Shown: positions 7,579 through 17,400, counted from the stretch's first letter. The stretch is DNA of 36,622 bases from CAYWFP01 sp964457365 (GCA_964457365.1 CAYWFP010000028.1:1-36622); one strand, 5' to 3'. Notes: generated by a model from the sequence alone, not told the origin. A program made the numbers and translations.

Positions 7579-7809
7579 GCCTTCCCCCGCCGGTCATGCC
7601 GGAGGTTCTTCATGTCCGGCGGCGCCAATTGCGCCTGGCGCTCCGCCATCCGGACGGCGTTGGCGGCCGGTCGGAAAAACCGTTTTTTTTCATGATTTTT
7701 TTGGCAGATCCGGCAGATCGAATACAATAACAACTGAGCACTTACACGATATTCCGCCCACGCGCGCTCTCGCGCGTCGCGTGATCTGTTAATGACGAAA
7801 GGGGAGGCA
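7579..7809 (+). other. Structured non-coding gap after tRNA-Ser, with terminator-like and promoter-like ends
   Basis: No credible gene. A bipartite hairpin is formed by GTCCGG 7614-7619 with CCGGAC 7650-7655 enclosing GGCGCCA 7621-7627 with TGGCGC 7636-7641. It is followed by CGG-AAAAA-CCG and a run of eight Ts ending near 7690, a plausible but weak terminator for the tRNA transcript. Beyond this lies the promoter listed separately at 7701-7728. The region could encode a small RNA, or be just a tRNA trailer. Confidence 0.4.
7701..7728 (+). promoter_or_regulatory. Promoter of the stand-alone prepilin gene
   Basis: TTGGCA at 7701-7706 and TACAAT at 7723-7728 with a 16-base spacer, in an A/T-rich patch that contrasts with the GC-rich surroundings, 81 bases before the prepilin ATG. 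The preceding T-run and phrase ggcagatcc recur after the gene near 8826-8841. Confidence 0.6.
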
Positions 7810-8787
7810 ATGACCCGGCCAGCCGCCTGCCGCATGCGTGCGTTCACGCTTATCGAACTGCTTATCACCATCTCCATCATCGGCATCCTTATGGCGATTA
7901 TGATCCCCAACCTTCCCAAAGCCAAGGAGATGGCGCGAAAAGCCACATGCGCGAGCAATTTGAAACAATGGGGCGCGCTGATGGGCTCGATCGAGCGCGA
8001 CAACGATTTCCTGCCGTGGGTTCCCGACCGGGGGCTGTATCCTATCTTCATGCCAGTGAAGAGATTGCGCGCCCAGCACGGCACCTGGGGTACCCTTGGC
8101 GAAGGATTCGAGGATTTCTCGCTCGAACTGGTCGAGAGATATTCGAATGCCCCGATTGTCTCAAGCGTCGGCGAGAATAGCTGGAAAACACTCGGCATCG
8201 CCAACTGTCCCTCGGCCGACCTGGACATCTTCAACGTTTATAATCAATACCATAACAAGGTCACGTTTTACGACGACGAGACCCCGGTCGACCGTTACGC
8301 TATCCGCATGAGCTATACCTACCTGGCCAACGGCGGCAAGAGCAAGACCAACCGCGCCATCATGGCCGACCGCGTCGGGGTCGAACAGACCGGCGACACG
8401 CTTGCTTCGCGTATCCGCTACTGGTTCAATCACGGCGATCCGGGATTGAAACTGCTTGATGACGAGCCCGGCCAGACGACGCCGGATCTGCTGATCGTCA
8501 ACCAGAACCTGACACCTGTCGACGGTGGCGGCATGCCCAAATGCCTCAATCGCATCTATGGCATGAATACGCTCTACGGCGACCATCGAGTCGAATGGAC
8601 CAAGCCGGATGCGCCGCGGTTGCAGGCGCTGATGCAGGGATACGCGCACAGCGGCAGTTATCGCTACTTCGGCCTCGGCTACGGAAGCGCCGCCTCGTCG
8701 GCCGCCTTCTACCGTATGGCGACGTTCTCCAGCTTCAATTATCTCGAGGAATGGTCCGGTGATCTGCGCCGGGTGATCCGGGAATAA
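7810..8787 (+). CDS. Type IV prepilin-like protein, stand-alone, PVC type
   Basis: 325 aa with a class III signal: short basic leader, then RAFTLIELLITISIIG, the N-terminal methylated pilin helix with Glu at +5; Ala replaces the usual Gly before the cleavage site. After the helix comes NLPKAKEMARKATCASNLKQ, typical of the large prepilin families of Planctomycetes, Verrucomicrobia and Lentisphaerae, and near the C-terminus MNTLYGDHRVEW, reminiscent of the H-X9-DG signature. Exported through the type II/IV prepilin peptidase route and anchored by the helix; the actual job of these abundant proteins is unknown. ATG 7810 is chosen over 7792 because GGGGAGG at 7801-7807 directly precedes it. The gene has its own promoter and a probable terminator, separate from the pseudopilin cluster that follows. 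Confidence 0.85.
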   Translation: MTRPAACRMRAFTLIELLITISIIGILMAIMIPNLPKAKEMARKATCASNLKQWGALMGSIERDNDFLPWVPDRGLYPIFMPVKRLRAQHGTWGTLGEGFEDFSLELVERYSNAPIVSSVGENSWKTLGIANCPSADLDIFNVYNQYHNKVTFYDDETPVDRYAIRMSYTYLANGGKSKTNRAIMADRVGVEQTGDTLASRIRYWFNHGDPGLKLLDDEPGQTTPDLLIVNQNLTPVDGGGMPKCLNRIYGMNTLYGDHRVEWTKPDAPRLQALMQGYAHSGSYRYFGLGYGSAASSAAFYRMATFSSFNYLEEWSGDLRRVIRE

Positions 8788-8805
8788 TCGCCTCCATAAG
8801 CGCAG

Positions 8806-8833
8806 AAATTTCGCGCGAAAACCCGTTTTTTTT
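8806..8833 (+). terminator. Probable terminator after the stand-alone prepilin
   Basis: A perfect self-complementary element TTTCGCGCGAAA (8809-8820), then ACCCG and eight Ts at 8826-8833. The hairpin is not immediately adjacent to the T-run, so the call is moderate. Confidence 0.45.
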
Positions 8834-8949
8834 ACGGCAGATCCGCCCCCGTGCTGGAAATAACCGATGAGACAGGCCGATACGCCACTGGCGCGAGGAG
8901 AAACAGTTGACGGGCTTTACCGGACCAGAGGCGGACGCAATCCTTGAAT

Positions 8950-9519
8950 ATGCAGGCCGGGAACGCCGCCTCGGACGCCGCGGCCGAAGCGTTGCGTGCG
9001 CGCGTCGCCGAGGTGCTGGCGCCACATATGGACGGTCTCAAGGCGCTGGTTGCCGCGCGCGTACCGAATCCGCACGACGCCGCGGACGTGCTGCAGGACG
9101 CGCTGGTGGAGATCTGCCGCAGCATCGAGAAGCTCGACCCGACGCGCGATCCGGGGCCGTGGTTGCGCACCATCGCCATCCGGGCGGTGCAGAAGCACTA
9201 CCGCGACCGCGGCCGCCCCGCGCGACGCTCCGCGGAACTGAACGAGTTGCACGAGTTCCTCTGGGCCAGGCGCGCCGAACACGAGGAGACCTCGCTGGCC
9301 GAAGACGCCCGCCGGCTGGCGGACCTGCGCGACTGCATGGCGGGCCTGGACGACGAGCAGCGGGCTTTGCTGCGGCTGCGGTACCGGGAAGGACAACCCG
9401 TCGCCGCCATCGCCGCGGAGGCGGGCAAGACGGTCAACGCGATCTCGAAGCAACTCATGGCGCTGCGCGGCAAGCTGCGCGCCTGCATCGAACGCAAACG
9501 CACTGAACGAGGACGGTGA
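8950..9519 (+). CDS. ECF-type RNA polymerase sigma factor
   Basis: 189-aa sigma70-family factor of the ECF class. Seen: a region 2-like segment PHDAADVLQDALVEICRSIE followed by DPGPWLRTIAIRAVQKHYR (the region 2.3/2.4 helix), and a C-terminal region 4 helix-turn-helix: MAGLDDEQRALLRLRYREG, then VAAIAAEAGKTVNAISKQL. ATG 8950 is used; an in-frame TTG at 8944 adds two residues. Oddly, the best ribosome-binding sequence, GAGGAG at 8895-8900, sits before a TTG at 8907 in another frame, so a short leader peptide or a misplaced start is possible. The stop overlaps the next gene by one base. Adjacent to a membrane protein with an anti-sigma-like N-terminus and to the pseudopilin genes, which it may control. 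Confidence 0.85.
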   Translation: MQAGNAASDAAAEALRARVAEVLAPHMDGLKALVAARVPNPHDAADVLQDALVEICRSIEKLDPTRDPGPWLRTIAIRAVQKHYRDRGRPARRSAELNELHEFLWARRAEHEETSLAEDARRLADLRDCMAGLDDEQRALLRLRYREGQPVAAIAAEAGKTVNAISKQLMALRGKLRACIERKRTERGR

Positions 9520-10181
9520 TGAACGACCCGATCGAACGCATGCTCGACAACGACCTCGACGCCGCCGAAGCGGTCGCCCTGCGCGCGGAACTGGAGCGCG
9601 ACGAGGCCCGCGCGACCGCGCTGGCGGACGAGGCTGAGCTGGCTGGCCTGCTGCACCTGGCCTGCGAACATCCGTCGCTGCAGCGCGATTTCCTCGCCGA
9701 GGCCGTCTCCCGGGCCGCCGCGGAGAGCGTTCCGGATCTGGCCGCGGAGATCGCCGCGACGTTCACGCCCGAGCGGGCGCTGCTGAGCCACGGCATCTCC
9801 GACCGCGTCCGCCGGAGCCTGGCCCCGACGGCGCCGAAGATCCTGCTGCGCCTGGCGCGGACGCTGATGGTGCTGGGCATCCTCGCCGGCTTCGCCTGCC
9901 TCTTCCTGGCCACGCTGCTGATCGGCGCCGGCCGCGGGCTCCTGCCGCCGCTGGATCAGGTCTACCTGCTCGCGCAACTCGGGATCATGATGCTCGCGGT
10001 GGTGCTCTCGTTCTACGCGCCGCAGATCGTCCGCCTCCCGCGTCAGCTGCGGCGGCTGCTGGGCCGGCGGCGCGTATCGCTCGAATCCGACACGGTATGG
10101 GAAGCCGCGGGCGTGGTGGCCCTGCGCGCCGCGGCGGTGGTCACGCAGGCGGTGATCGCGACGTTCCTGTTGTACGCCTGA
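9519..10181 (+). CDS. Membrane protein, probable anti-sigma factor
   Basis: 220 aa. The N-terminus IERMLDNDLDAAEAVALRAE resembles the short acidic start of many anti-sigma factors (a few helices that clamp the sigma factor), but the His-x3-Cys-x2-Cys zinc motif is absent. Three hydrophobic segments follow at about 114-136, 148-167 and 197-218, with basic loops. The start ATG 9519 overlaps the sigma-factor stop by one base (TGATG) and GAGGA lies 5 bases upstream; GTG 9516 is the alternative. Position directly after an ECF sigma factor and coupling of translation make an inner-membrane anti-sigma role likely; this is inference from context rather than from a family match. Confidence 0.6.
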   Translation: MNDPIERMLDNDLDAAEAVALRAELERDEARATALADEAELAGLLHLACEHPSLQRDFLAEAVSRAAAESVPDLAAEIAATFTPERALLSHGISDRVRRSLAPTAPKILLRLARTLMVLGILAGFACLFLATLLIGAGRGLLPPLDQVYLLAQLGIMMLAVVLSFYAPQIVRLPRQLRRLLGRRRVSLESDTVWEAAGVVALRAAAVVTQAVIATFLLYA

Positions 10182-10195
10182 ACGAGGACGAATTC

Positions 10196-10702
10196 ATGGA
10201 TAGACGCACGCAAGGCTTATCGCTCATCGAACTGCTCGTGGTTATCTCCATCATCGGCATTCTTCTGGGCATCTCGCTTTTCGGCGTCACGACCGTCCGG
10301 AATAGCCACCGCCGCGCCCAGGCCAAGATACAGATCCAGGGCCTCTACGGCGCCATGGAGAACTACAAGAACAACACCATGGATTCGAACTACATCGTCA
10401 ACACCGACAAGCCGGCCATCAAATACAACCGGGTGGCCAAGAGCGATTCCGACGCGGGCGTGCTCGACATCTTCGCCAACGACAAGCACTTAACGTTCAA
10501 CCACAGCCAGATCAACGGCTCCGGGACGTTTCTGGACCCGTGGGGCAACCCGTACGTCTGGATCGACCCCAACGACGGATCCTTCTCCGACTGCACGCAC
10601 GATATCCTGATCTACTCGGCCGGCTGCGACGACACCAACGCCGACGGCACCTACAAACCGGAGAACAAAGACGAGGTCGTCTACAAGAAGGACGGTGAAT
10701 AA
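10196..10702 (+). CDS. GspG-like major pseudopilin
   Basis: 168 aa. Class III signal with leader MDRRTQG followed by LSLIELLVVISIIGILLG (Glu at +5, Leu in place of Phe at +1). The C-terminal part holds FLDPWGNPYVW, the hallmark DPWGNPY motif of GspG, the main subunit of the type II secretion pseudopilus, where nearby acidic residues bind calcium; DPNDGSFSD and DDTNADGTYKPENKDE follow. Usual GspG is ~145 aa. ATG 10196 is used; the open frame further upstream belongs to the preceding gene's territory. First gene of a six-gene pseudopilin run; its TAA shares one base with the next ATG. Confidence 0.85.
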   Translation: MDRRTQGLSLIELLVVISIIGILLGISLFGVTTVRNSHRRAQAKIQIQGLYGAMENYKNNTMDSNYIVNTDKPAIKYNRVAKSDSDAGVLDIFANDKHLTFNHSQINGSGTFLDPWGNPYVWIDPNDGSFSDCTHDILIYSAGCDDTNADGTYKPENKDEVVYKKDGE

Positions 10703-12120
10703 TGCGAAACCGAGGCGCGTTCACTCTCGTGGAGATGCTGATCGTCATCACCATCATCGTCATCCTGGCCACCATCGCCTACACCGCGCTGCTCTCGAGC
10801 GGGATCCGCGGCAAGATCGAGCGGACCAAGGCGCTGATGCTGAAGGTCCGCGGCGGGGCGCACCAGTTCAAGTCCGAATGGGGCGACTACCCCTACGTCT
10901 TCGAGACCAACTCCTTTCACCTCTGGAAGCGCAGCGACAGCAACCGCTGGAGCGTCGACTGGGGCACGCGCCACACGCCGATCTGCGACGATGCGAGCGA
11001 GCGGCGCCTCAACGACGGCTGGCTCGTCAGCAACGACCTCTACTCGCGCCTGGCCGTCGCCAAGCCCGACATCCACCGCGACGACTTCAAGGTCGATCCG
11101 CGCGTCGATCCGCAGACCATCCCCGAGCCGCAGCGCTCGGTGGTGGTGGCCGCCGCGCGCCTGACCTGGAACAACCGGCTCAACCGCTGCGGCGACTACC
11201 TCGAGGGCGAGATCCCGGCACAGAACTTTTACTGGGTCGAAGACGACCGCTACCCCGGCGAGAAGCGCGGGGTGATCTGCGACGACTTCGTGCAGAAGCC
11301 CGCCCCCGACGCGGCCATCCCCGGCCTGGCCACCGACGCCGCCGACCTCTACACCGAGGAGAAGGCCATCCGCGACAGCGAGGGCAAGGGCACGCCGCTG
11401 ATCTACGTCTACCGCACCGAGCAGTACGCGCGCCACGACGCGACCGGCCGCAAGACCAACGGCATGTGGCACCGCCCCTACGCGCGTGAGCTGCTGAATC
11501 TCGGCGAGCACGTGACCCGCGTCGACTACTTCCACCCCGCGCAGTTCCGCCGCGCCCCCGGCGGCGCCTGGGACCAGCCCGGCTTCAACCTCAAGTTCGG
11601 CCGCCGCCATAACGCCGCCGGCTTCACCGTGGGCTGCGCCTGGCGCTCGTACTCCAAGATCAGCGAGAACACGACGAACCATCCGGAAATCTTCAGCGTC
11701 TGGCCGGATCCGGGCGACCGCTGGGTCACCGACTACATCCGCGGCCGCCGCTCGTTGTTCGGCATGACGATCACCGAGATGGGCCGGCCGCGCGGCACCA
11801 CCGTCATCAGCGGCCTCCGGGGCGCCGGCGACGAGACCGGCCGCGTCTCCTCGGGCGCGCTCGGCCGCGTCGGCGACGAGTTCGAGATCTACAGCCTCGG
11901 CCCCGACGGCAAGGGTTACTGCGTCGAGCCGAGCTTGCCGACCATCGCCGTGGATGATCCGGAGGCGGTCGGCGTCTGCTTCGTCAACTCCGAACACCCC
12001 GTATGGTCTTATTCGCCCGAGGATACGGAACCGATGCTGGAGACGCTCGCGCCCGACCAGGACAACATCAGCGTCGATCCTTCGTTCAACGCCGAAGGCG
12101 CGACGACCGTATCGGAGTAG
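10702..12120 (+). CDS. Very large pseudopilin-like protein
   Basis: 472 aa, two to three times a normal pseudopilin. N-terminus MRNRGAFTLVEMLIVITIIVILATIAYTALL: class III prepilin signal with Ala before the cleavage site and Glu at +5. It continues with RGKIERTKALMLKVRGGAHQFKSEWGDYP, the alpha-helical spine seen in GspG/GspH-like proteins, then a long globular region without a motif I recognise. Its start overlaps the GspG-like stop by one base (TAATG), so translation is coupled. In position it would be the second subunit of the set. The globular part could be an exposed ligand- or substrate-binding domain. Confidence 0.75.
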   Translation: MRNRGAFTLVEMLIVITIIVILATIAYTALLSSGIRGKIERTKALMLKVRGGAHQFKSEWGDYPYVFETNSFHLWKRSDSNRWSVDWGTRHTPICDDASERRLNDGWLVSNDLYSRLAVAKPDIHRDDFKVDPRVDPQTIPEPQRSVVVAAARLTWNNRLNRCGDYLEGEIPAQNFYWVEDDRYPGEKRGVICDDFVQKPAPDAAIPGLATDAADLYTEEKAIRDSEGKGTPLIYVYRTEQYARHDATGRKTNGMWHRPYARELLNLGEHVTRVDYFHPAQFRRAPGGAWDQPGFNLKFGRRHNAAGFTVGCAWRSYSKISENTTNHPEIFSVWPDPGDRWVTDYIRGRRSLFGMTITEMGRPRGTTVISGLRGAGDETGRVSSGALGRVGDEFEIYSLGPDGKGYCVEPSLPTIAVDDPEAVGVCFVNSEHPVWSYSPEDTEPMLETLAPDQDNISVDPSFNAEGATTVSE

Positions 12121-12139
12121 CGCAAGGAAAGGAAACGAC

Positions 12140-13225
12140 ATGGCCGCCAACCGTCCGAATTCCGCTTCCGGCTTCACGCTGGTCGAGATGCTGGTGGTAA
12201 TCGGCATCATCCTGGTGATCATGGTCATCGGCACCTACAGCTACCAGGGCTTCGAGAAGAACATGCGCCTCGCGCGCGGCGCGCGGACCGTGGAGGCGGC
12301 GATCACCTACGCCCGCAGCGAAGCCATGAAACGCGGCAAGCCCGTCGCCCTCTGGTTCGTCCGCCCGCAGGGCGTCACCCGCCCGACCGTCATGCCCAAC
12401 GGCGACGTCATCGACGGCGGCGAATTCATCTACGACGGCCCGTGCAGGATGATGCTCACCGACGCCAACGGCATCGAGGACATCAAGGTCTTCGACATGC
12501 CCAAGAACATCGGCTGGCTGCCCAACAACCGCTTGTGGGGCCGCGGAGGCATCGCCAACGTCTGGTACAGCAAGTTCGCCGGTTTCAACTTCGGCCGCGA
12601 GCACAACGTCTTCGCCCACCAGCGCATCGGCCACTGCGTCATGGGGCTCTACGTCTACCCCGACGGCTCGTGCAAGGAATACGGCTTCACCGGCCTCAAG
12701 GGCGGCAGCTGGGGCTCCGGCAGCGGCACGAGCTCGCCGCAGAACTGGTGCGTCCAGAACGCCTGGCCCTGGCAGTTCATGAAAAACCTCCGTATCTACA
12801 ACTTCGAGGACGAGCCGAACTGGTGCTACGGCAACCCCTCCGCCTGGGAAGACGGCGACTTCAAGCCGCCCTACCGCCGCTCCTTCTTTGCCGCAACGAA
12901 TTCCAGCTACAAGTACCTCGGACGTGGTTGGGAAGACCCGGAGTACCAGCGGGGCGGCGGACGCAACAATGACCTCACCGGCGGCATCAAACCGCGGGTC
13001 TACGACCATAACGCCGCGGGATACAACGCGGCCTTCAGCATGCAGAAGTCGATCTTGGCCTCGCTCGAGAACACCGGCAACGGCTTCTACGTCGAGAAGG
13101 TGCCGTTCTACCTGGTGATGATCAACTACCAGACCGGGCTCTGCCGCGTCGTCAAGGGCGACCCGGCCAAGCACTTCGCCCCGGTGATCGACCTGGACGG
13201 CTCGTCCGTCACCACCCGCTTCTGA
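12140..13225 (+). CDS. GspH-like pseudopilin with enlarged globular domain
   Basis: 361 aa. Leader ends SASG, then FTLVEMLVVIGIILVIMVIG (class III signal). The segment GARTVEAAITYARSEAMKRG matches the GspH/FimT motif, in which an Arg-Ser-Glu-Ala block follows the pilin helix and precedes a beta-sheet. The remaining ~280 residues are rich in Gly, Asn, Trp and Tyr and include SWGSGSGTSSPQNW; no second domain is recognised. GspH is normally ~170-190 aa. ATG 12140 is used, with AAGGAAAGGAAA upstream; the frame is open further back only as a shadow of the previous gene. Confidence 0.75.
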   Translation: MAANRPNSASGFTLVEMLVVIGIILVIMVIGTYSYQGFEKNMRLARGARTVEAAITYARSEAMKRGKPVALWFVRPQGVTRPTVMPNGDVIDGGEFIYDGPCRMMLTDANGIEDIKVFDMPKNIGWLPNNRLWGRGGIANVWYSKFAGFNFGREHNVFAHQRIGHCVMGLYVYPDGSCKEYGFTGLKGGSWGSGSGTSSPQNWCVQNAWPWQFMKNLRIYNFEDEPNWCYGNPSAWEDGDFKPPYRRSFFAATNSSYKYLGRGWEDPEYQRGGGRNNDLTGGIKPRVYDHNAAGYNAAFSMQKSILASLENTGNGFYVEKVPFYLVMINYQTGLCRVVKGDPAKHFAPVIDLDGSSVTTRF

Positions 13226-13245
13226 CTCCGCGGAAGGAGAGAGTT

Positions 13246-13641
13246 ATGCACACGAAGACGAACGCCGCCGGCTTCACGCTGATGGAGATCTGCATCTGCA
13301 TCCTGATCATCGGCGTGGGCGTCGTGGCGGTCATCTCGGTGATGACCCCCGCGCTCAAGTGGAGCGCCAAGGCGCGCGCCACCATGATCGCCAGTTCCGC
13401 CGCGCGCGCGGCCATGGAACGCATGATGAACGGGCTCGGCGGCGCCGACACCTACGGCGACTACGTGGTCGAGGTTCAGAACGACAACACCGCCTTCGAG
13501 GGCCCCGACGCGCTCCAGATCAATAACGACCTCGGGTACCAGCAGATCCTGGTCTTCGGCTGCCGGATCAACCCCGACGGCACGCGCACCAAGGCGGCGA
13601 ACCCCTGTTTCGTCGTCGGCGTGCGGATCGCCGGCCCCTGA
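13246..13641 (+). CDS. GspI-like minor pseudopilin
   Basis: 131 aa, a normal size for GspI. Leader MHTKTNAAG, then FTLMEICICILIIGVGVVAV with Glu at +5. Helix residues after the membrane part (ARATMIASSAARAAMERMMN) fit a GspI/PilV-type spine. Preceded by GGAAGGAGAGAG 3 bases before ATG 13246. Sits between the GspH-like and GspJ-like genes as in type II secretion operons, where GspI, J and K form the tip of the pseudopilus. The family call depends on gene order as much as on sequence. Confidence 0.7.
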   Translation: MHTKTNAAGFTLMEICICILIIGVGVVAVISVMTPALKWSAKARATMIASSAARAAMERMMNGLGGADTYGDYVVEVQNDNTAFEGPDALQINNDLGYQQILVFGCRINPDGTRTKAANPCFVVGVRIAGP

Positions 13642-13673
13642 GCACGGACATGAACGTCGACGAGGAGAGTTTT

Positions 13674-14459
13674 ATGCGAAACGTTACCGACCGGGGCATG
13701 ACGCTGATCGAAGTGGTGGTCTCGCTCATGCTGGCGATGCTGGTGATCCTCTTTCTGAGCAACGCCTTCGTCAACGCGCAGCGCGGGCTCCAGAACGCCG
13801 CCATCGGCCTGGACATCCACGAGCGCGCGCGCATCATCATGGAGAAGTTCGTCCACGACGTGGAGTGCTCCCACCCGGCGGCGGCGTGGGACCGGATCGA
13901 CCAGCACAACCTGGTCATGCTGACCTCGATCCCGAACCCGGTCACCTCCTACTTCGATTCGGATCTGACCTGGGTCCGCTGGCACTACGACCCCACGGAG
14001 AAGAGCCTGATCCGCAACCAGTTGGACGCCGACGCCATGAACCTCTCGCGCATCAGCAACGACACGCCGGACTTCGTCAGCAAGCTCGACCAGTCCCGCG
14101 CCAACGTCGCCAGCGACTTCAAAAACTGGCAGATCTTCACCTATCCCGGCGTCTACCTCAACGACGGCTATGCCGAGCGGGCCGACGCCATGGACGACAT
14201 GTATATCCGCGATGTCACGATCACCACCGAAAGCACCGGCGCGGCGCCGCCTTTGGGCACCATGTTCCGGGTGGAGACGGCGACCCCGGACGTCGAGGCG
14301 GCGCTCGCCCCCGTCGGCGCGGTTCCGGAACTGGTGGAGATCGAGTTCGAGATGAGCAACGCCCGGCCGGGCATGGACAAGGCCGAGGCGCAAGCGGCCG
14401 GCTTCCTCTGGCATTCCTTCCGGCAGTGCGCGCGCGTTCCCCGGCCCCTGCCCTACTGA
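13674..14459 (+). CDS. GspJ-like minor pseudopilin
   Basis: 261 aa. Leader MRNVTDRG and then MTLIEVVVSLMLAMLVILFL, with Met at +1 and Glu at +5, followed by AQRGLQNAAIGLDIHERARI. GspJ/PilW-type proteins have this N-terminus and ~200 residues. ATG 13674 is chosen because AGGAGAG at 13663-13669 directly precedes it; ATG 13650 is in frame but has no site. The C-terminal part is not recognised. It is followed after 27 bp by the terminal GspK/PilX-like gene with its own ribosome-binding site. Confidence 0.7.
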   Translation: MRNVTDRGMTLIEVVVSLMLAMLVILFLSNAFVNAQRGLQNAAIGLDIHERARIIMEKFVHDVECSHPAAAWDRIDQHNLVMLTSIPNPVTSYFDSDLTWVRWHYDPTEKSLIRNQLDADAMNLSRISNDTPDFVSKLDQSRANVASDFKNWQIFTYPGVYLNDGYAERADAMDDMYIRDVTITTESTGAAPPLGTMFRVETATPDVEAALAPVGAVPELVEIEFEMSNARPGMDKAEAQAAGFLWHSFRQCARVPRPLPY

Positions 14460-14486
14460 GACGCCGTCAGGCGAAGGAGAGACACG

Positions 14487-17400
14487 ATGCACGCAAACCC
14501 GTCCCGACACGACGCCCGACACGAACGCGGCTCGGCGCTGGTGGTGACCGTGGCCATCCTGATGGCGCTGATGCTCATCGCCACGGTGATGATCCACATG
14601 GTCTCCATGCGGCGCGAATCCGCGATGCAGTACGGCCTACGCGAGACCGCCGAGCTCGCCGCCCTCTCGGGGCAGCAGCACGCCGTCACGGTGCTGCAGA
14701 CGCTCCCCGCCGGACCGACGACGCTCGACCAGAAATGGATCAAGGAGTTCACCATCTACCCGGCCGTCCCCGACGTCGCGGGCGCCCTGCACGACGACCC
14801 GAGCACGCCGCAGTTCGACGAGCGCGACCACCTGACCTTCGACTACGAGAAACACGCCACCAGCCTGATCACCGACCGCGCGAGCTGGCGCTCGGGTTTT
14901 CCCGTCGTCCCCGGCTTCAGCTTCCTGCCGCCGGAGGATGACATCAGCCGCTGCCTGCCCCTGGGCGACGTGGACATCTTCACCTCGCAGGTCGCGCGCG
15001 CCCACGCCCACCGCCGCACCGGCGACACGACTTATTACGACGAATGGTACCTCAACGTCCACGGCAACGTCCCCAGGAAATACTGGTATGTGAACGTGCA
15101 TTACGGCCCCGGCCATTACGCCTATACCAACAGCTCGCCGCCCTCGTTCAGCAACCAGAGCAACTGGGTCACCTCGGGCGACCCGATCCAGGCCGAGGCC
15201 GTCCTGCGGCAAGACGGCGACATGTTCAATTACCGGAACAACGAATCGTTCATGCGGAGCGAATGGGACGCGCACGAAACCGAGATCAAGAACGGAGCCT
15301 ACAAGCACAACTGGACCGAAAACCACGAACACAGCTTTCCCTGCGTCTTCCAGGCCGCCGGCCGCGACTCGGGCTCGCCGCTCTTCGGCCTGCGCCAGCA
15401 GGAGTACGGCCGTACCATGGCCGGCCCGCGCTACCCCTTCTTCGACTGCAGCTACTACGACGAGTCCTTCGGCTATGCCGAGCCGGCCAAGGCGCACTTC
15501 CTCTCCAAGTACGCCGTGGCGATCCAGGACATGACCGGCGTCATCTGCACCAACATCCGCGCCGACGACGGCTCCGGCGTCGCCGGCGGCATCACCATCG
15601 AGAAGCTCGACAACTTTCGCGAGGGACTCAAGGGCGTGCTCGCCGCCAGCGGCATGGGCTGCACCTCCGTGGCGCCGTTCGAGTTCGACGTCTCCTACGT
15701 CTCGATGGCCCCGCCGTACGCTTACGCCCGGGACGGCGGGTCGCGCAACCCGCGGTACTGGCACGTCATCGAGGGCTACAAGCGCTGCGAGGACGACACC
15801 ACCATCGACCGCTTCGTCAGGGGCTTCGCCCACAACTGGGAGGATATCCACAGCCAGCACCTCTCCTTCTGGCAGAGCCGCTCCCCCATGACCGACTACG
15901 GCGACCCGCGGCAGTGGCGCCAGTGGGAGCCCAACAGTTATTACGAAGTCGGCGAGATGATGCGCGACAACAACCACTCCCGCGCCCTGGAGATGCAGTG
16001 CACCACCTACAAGGTGACCAGCGCCGGCACCACCAGCGCCAACCACACGGGCAGACGCTGGGCCCATACCCGCGGCCACCGCTTCCCGTACAACGACCGC
16101 ACCGACGGCGCGCAGTTCGTTTACGAAAACTACATGACCAAGGCCGAGGTTTCGCCGGGGATGTTCTCCTTCGCCGCCGCCAACTTCACCAGCTTCGGCC
16201 GGCCCTGGCATCCGTGGTTCACCCCGTGGGGCACGTGGAAGACCCCGATCACGCCGCTGCCCGACACCGTCGGCCCGGTCCTGACGCTCGAGGAGAACAC
16301 CGTTCCGGTGCGGATCAACGTCATCACCGCCCCCGCGCGCCTGGTCGAGGCGATGATCCTGGCCCTGCCGCACCAGAAGCAGAACAACCTCTTCGATCTG
16401 GCCAACGTCAGCCCGGACAAGCTCCCCCTCAACGGCAGCGGCAACCCCGGCGGCGACGACCGGCACGACGGCGACTCCGGCAACCCCGCGGGCATCCTGG
16501 TCGAGGGCTGGAACGCGCGCTACGACTACGACCGCGACTACGACACCGACGGCGAGTTCGACGACCCCGACGATATCGTCATCGGCGCCGGCGGCGCCGG
16601 CAACGCCCTCTTCGTGGGCTCGGCTTCGCCGTATCTCTGCCCCGTCCCGGCCAAGCAGTTCCGCAACAAGCGCGTCACCGGGGACATCGAGGACGCCTGG
16701 GAGATACTCTTCGATCCGGTCCCCTGCTGCACCGAGGAGCCGGCCGACACCTACGACACCGGCGTCCTGCCGCTGAGCGGGCGTTTGGCCTTCGAGACCC
16801 GCCCGTGGACGCCGAACACGTACTTCGAGCGCGGCGACATCATGTTCCCGCAGACCACGGGCACGCACAACATCGCCAGCAACTCCAACCTCAACTTCCT
16901 CGTCGTCAATCCGAGCGACTTCTCCTACTTCGTCTGCGCGCAGTCGGGCACCACCGGCAACTTCCCGCCGCCCGACGCCGGCAACCAGAACGGAAACACC
17001 TGGGACGGCGTCTCCGAAACCGCCGATATCACCGACGGCGGCGTGGTCTGGCGCAAGATCATGTACCGCACCGACCCGGCCGATCCGACGGCCCAGCCGC
17101 TCGGGCGCCGCGACTCGATCAACGGCTCCAACCACTGGACCGACCTCTGGTGGGACATCGCCTGGACGCTGATGGAGGCGGTCAGCTACGCGCGCGAAAA
17201 CCCCGCCGAGTTCTCCGGCGCCACCGAGGTCGCCGCCACCAATCTGCTCATCGACAAGTGGATCTCGTTCCTCAACACCGGCAACATCCGCTCCGCGCCC
17301 ACCGCGGGCGACGAGTACCATGTCGGCAGTTGCTTCCGGGCCACCAACGGCAACTGGTACGTCTGCATCGCCGACGGCAACCCCAACGGCGGCCACCCCA

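Noticed and set aside
7349..7597. N-terminal extension of the PPC protein frame
   Set aside because: It would overlap the tRNA-Ser gene; ATG 7348 with GAGGAGG is much better.
8907..9506. Open frame from TTG 8907 as a gene of its own
   Set aside because: Beyond the first ~17 residues it is an Arg/Gly-rich shadow of the sigma factor; only its start region is noted as odd.
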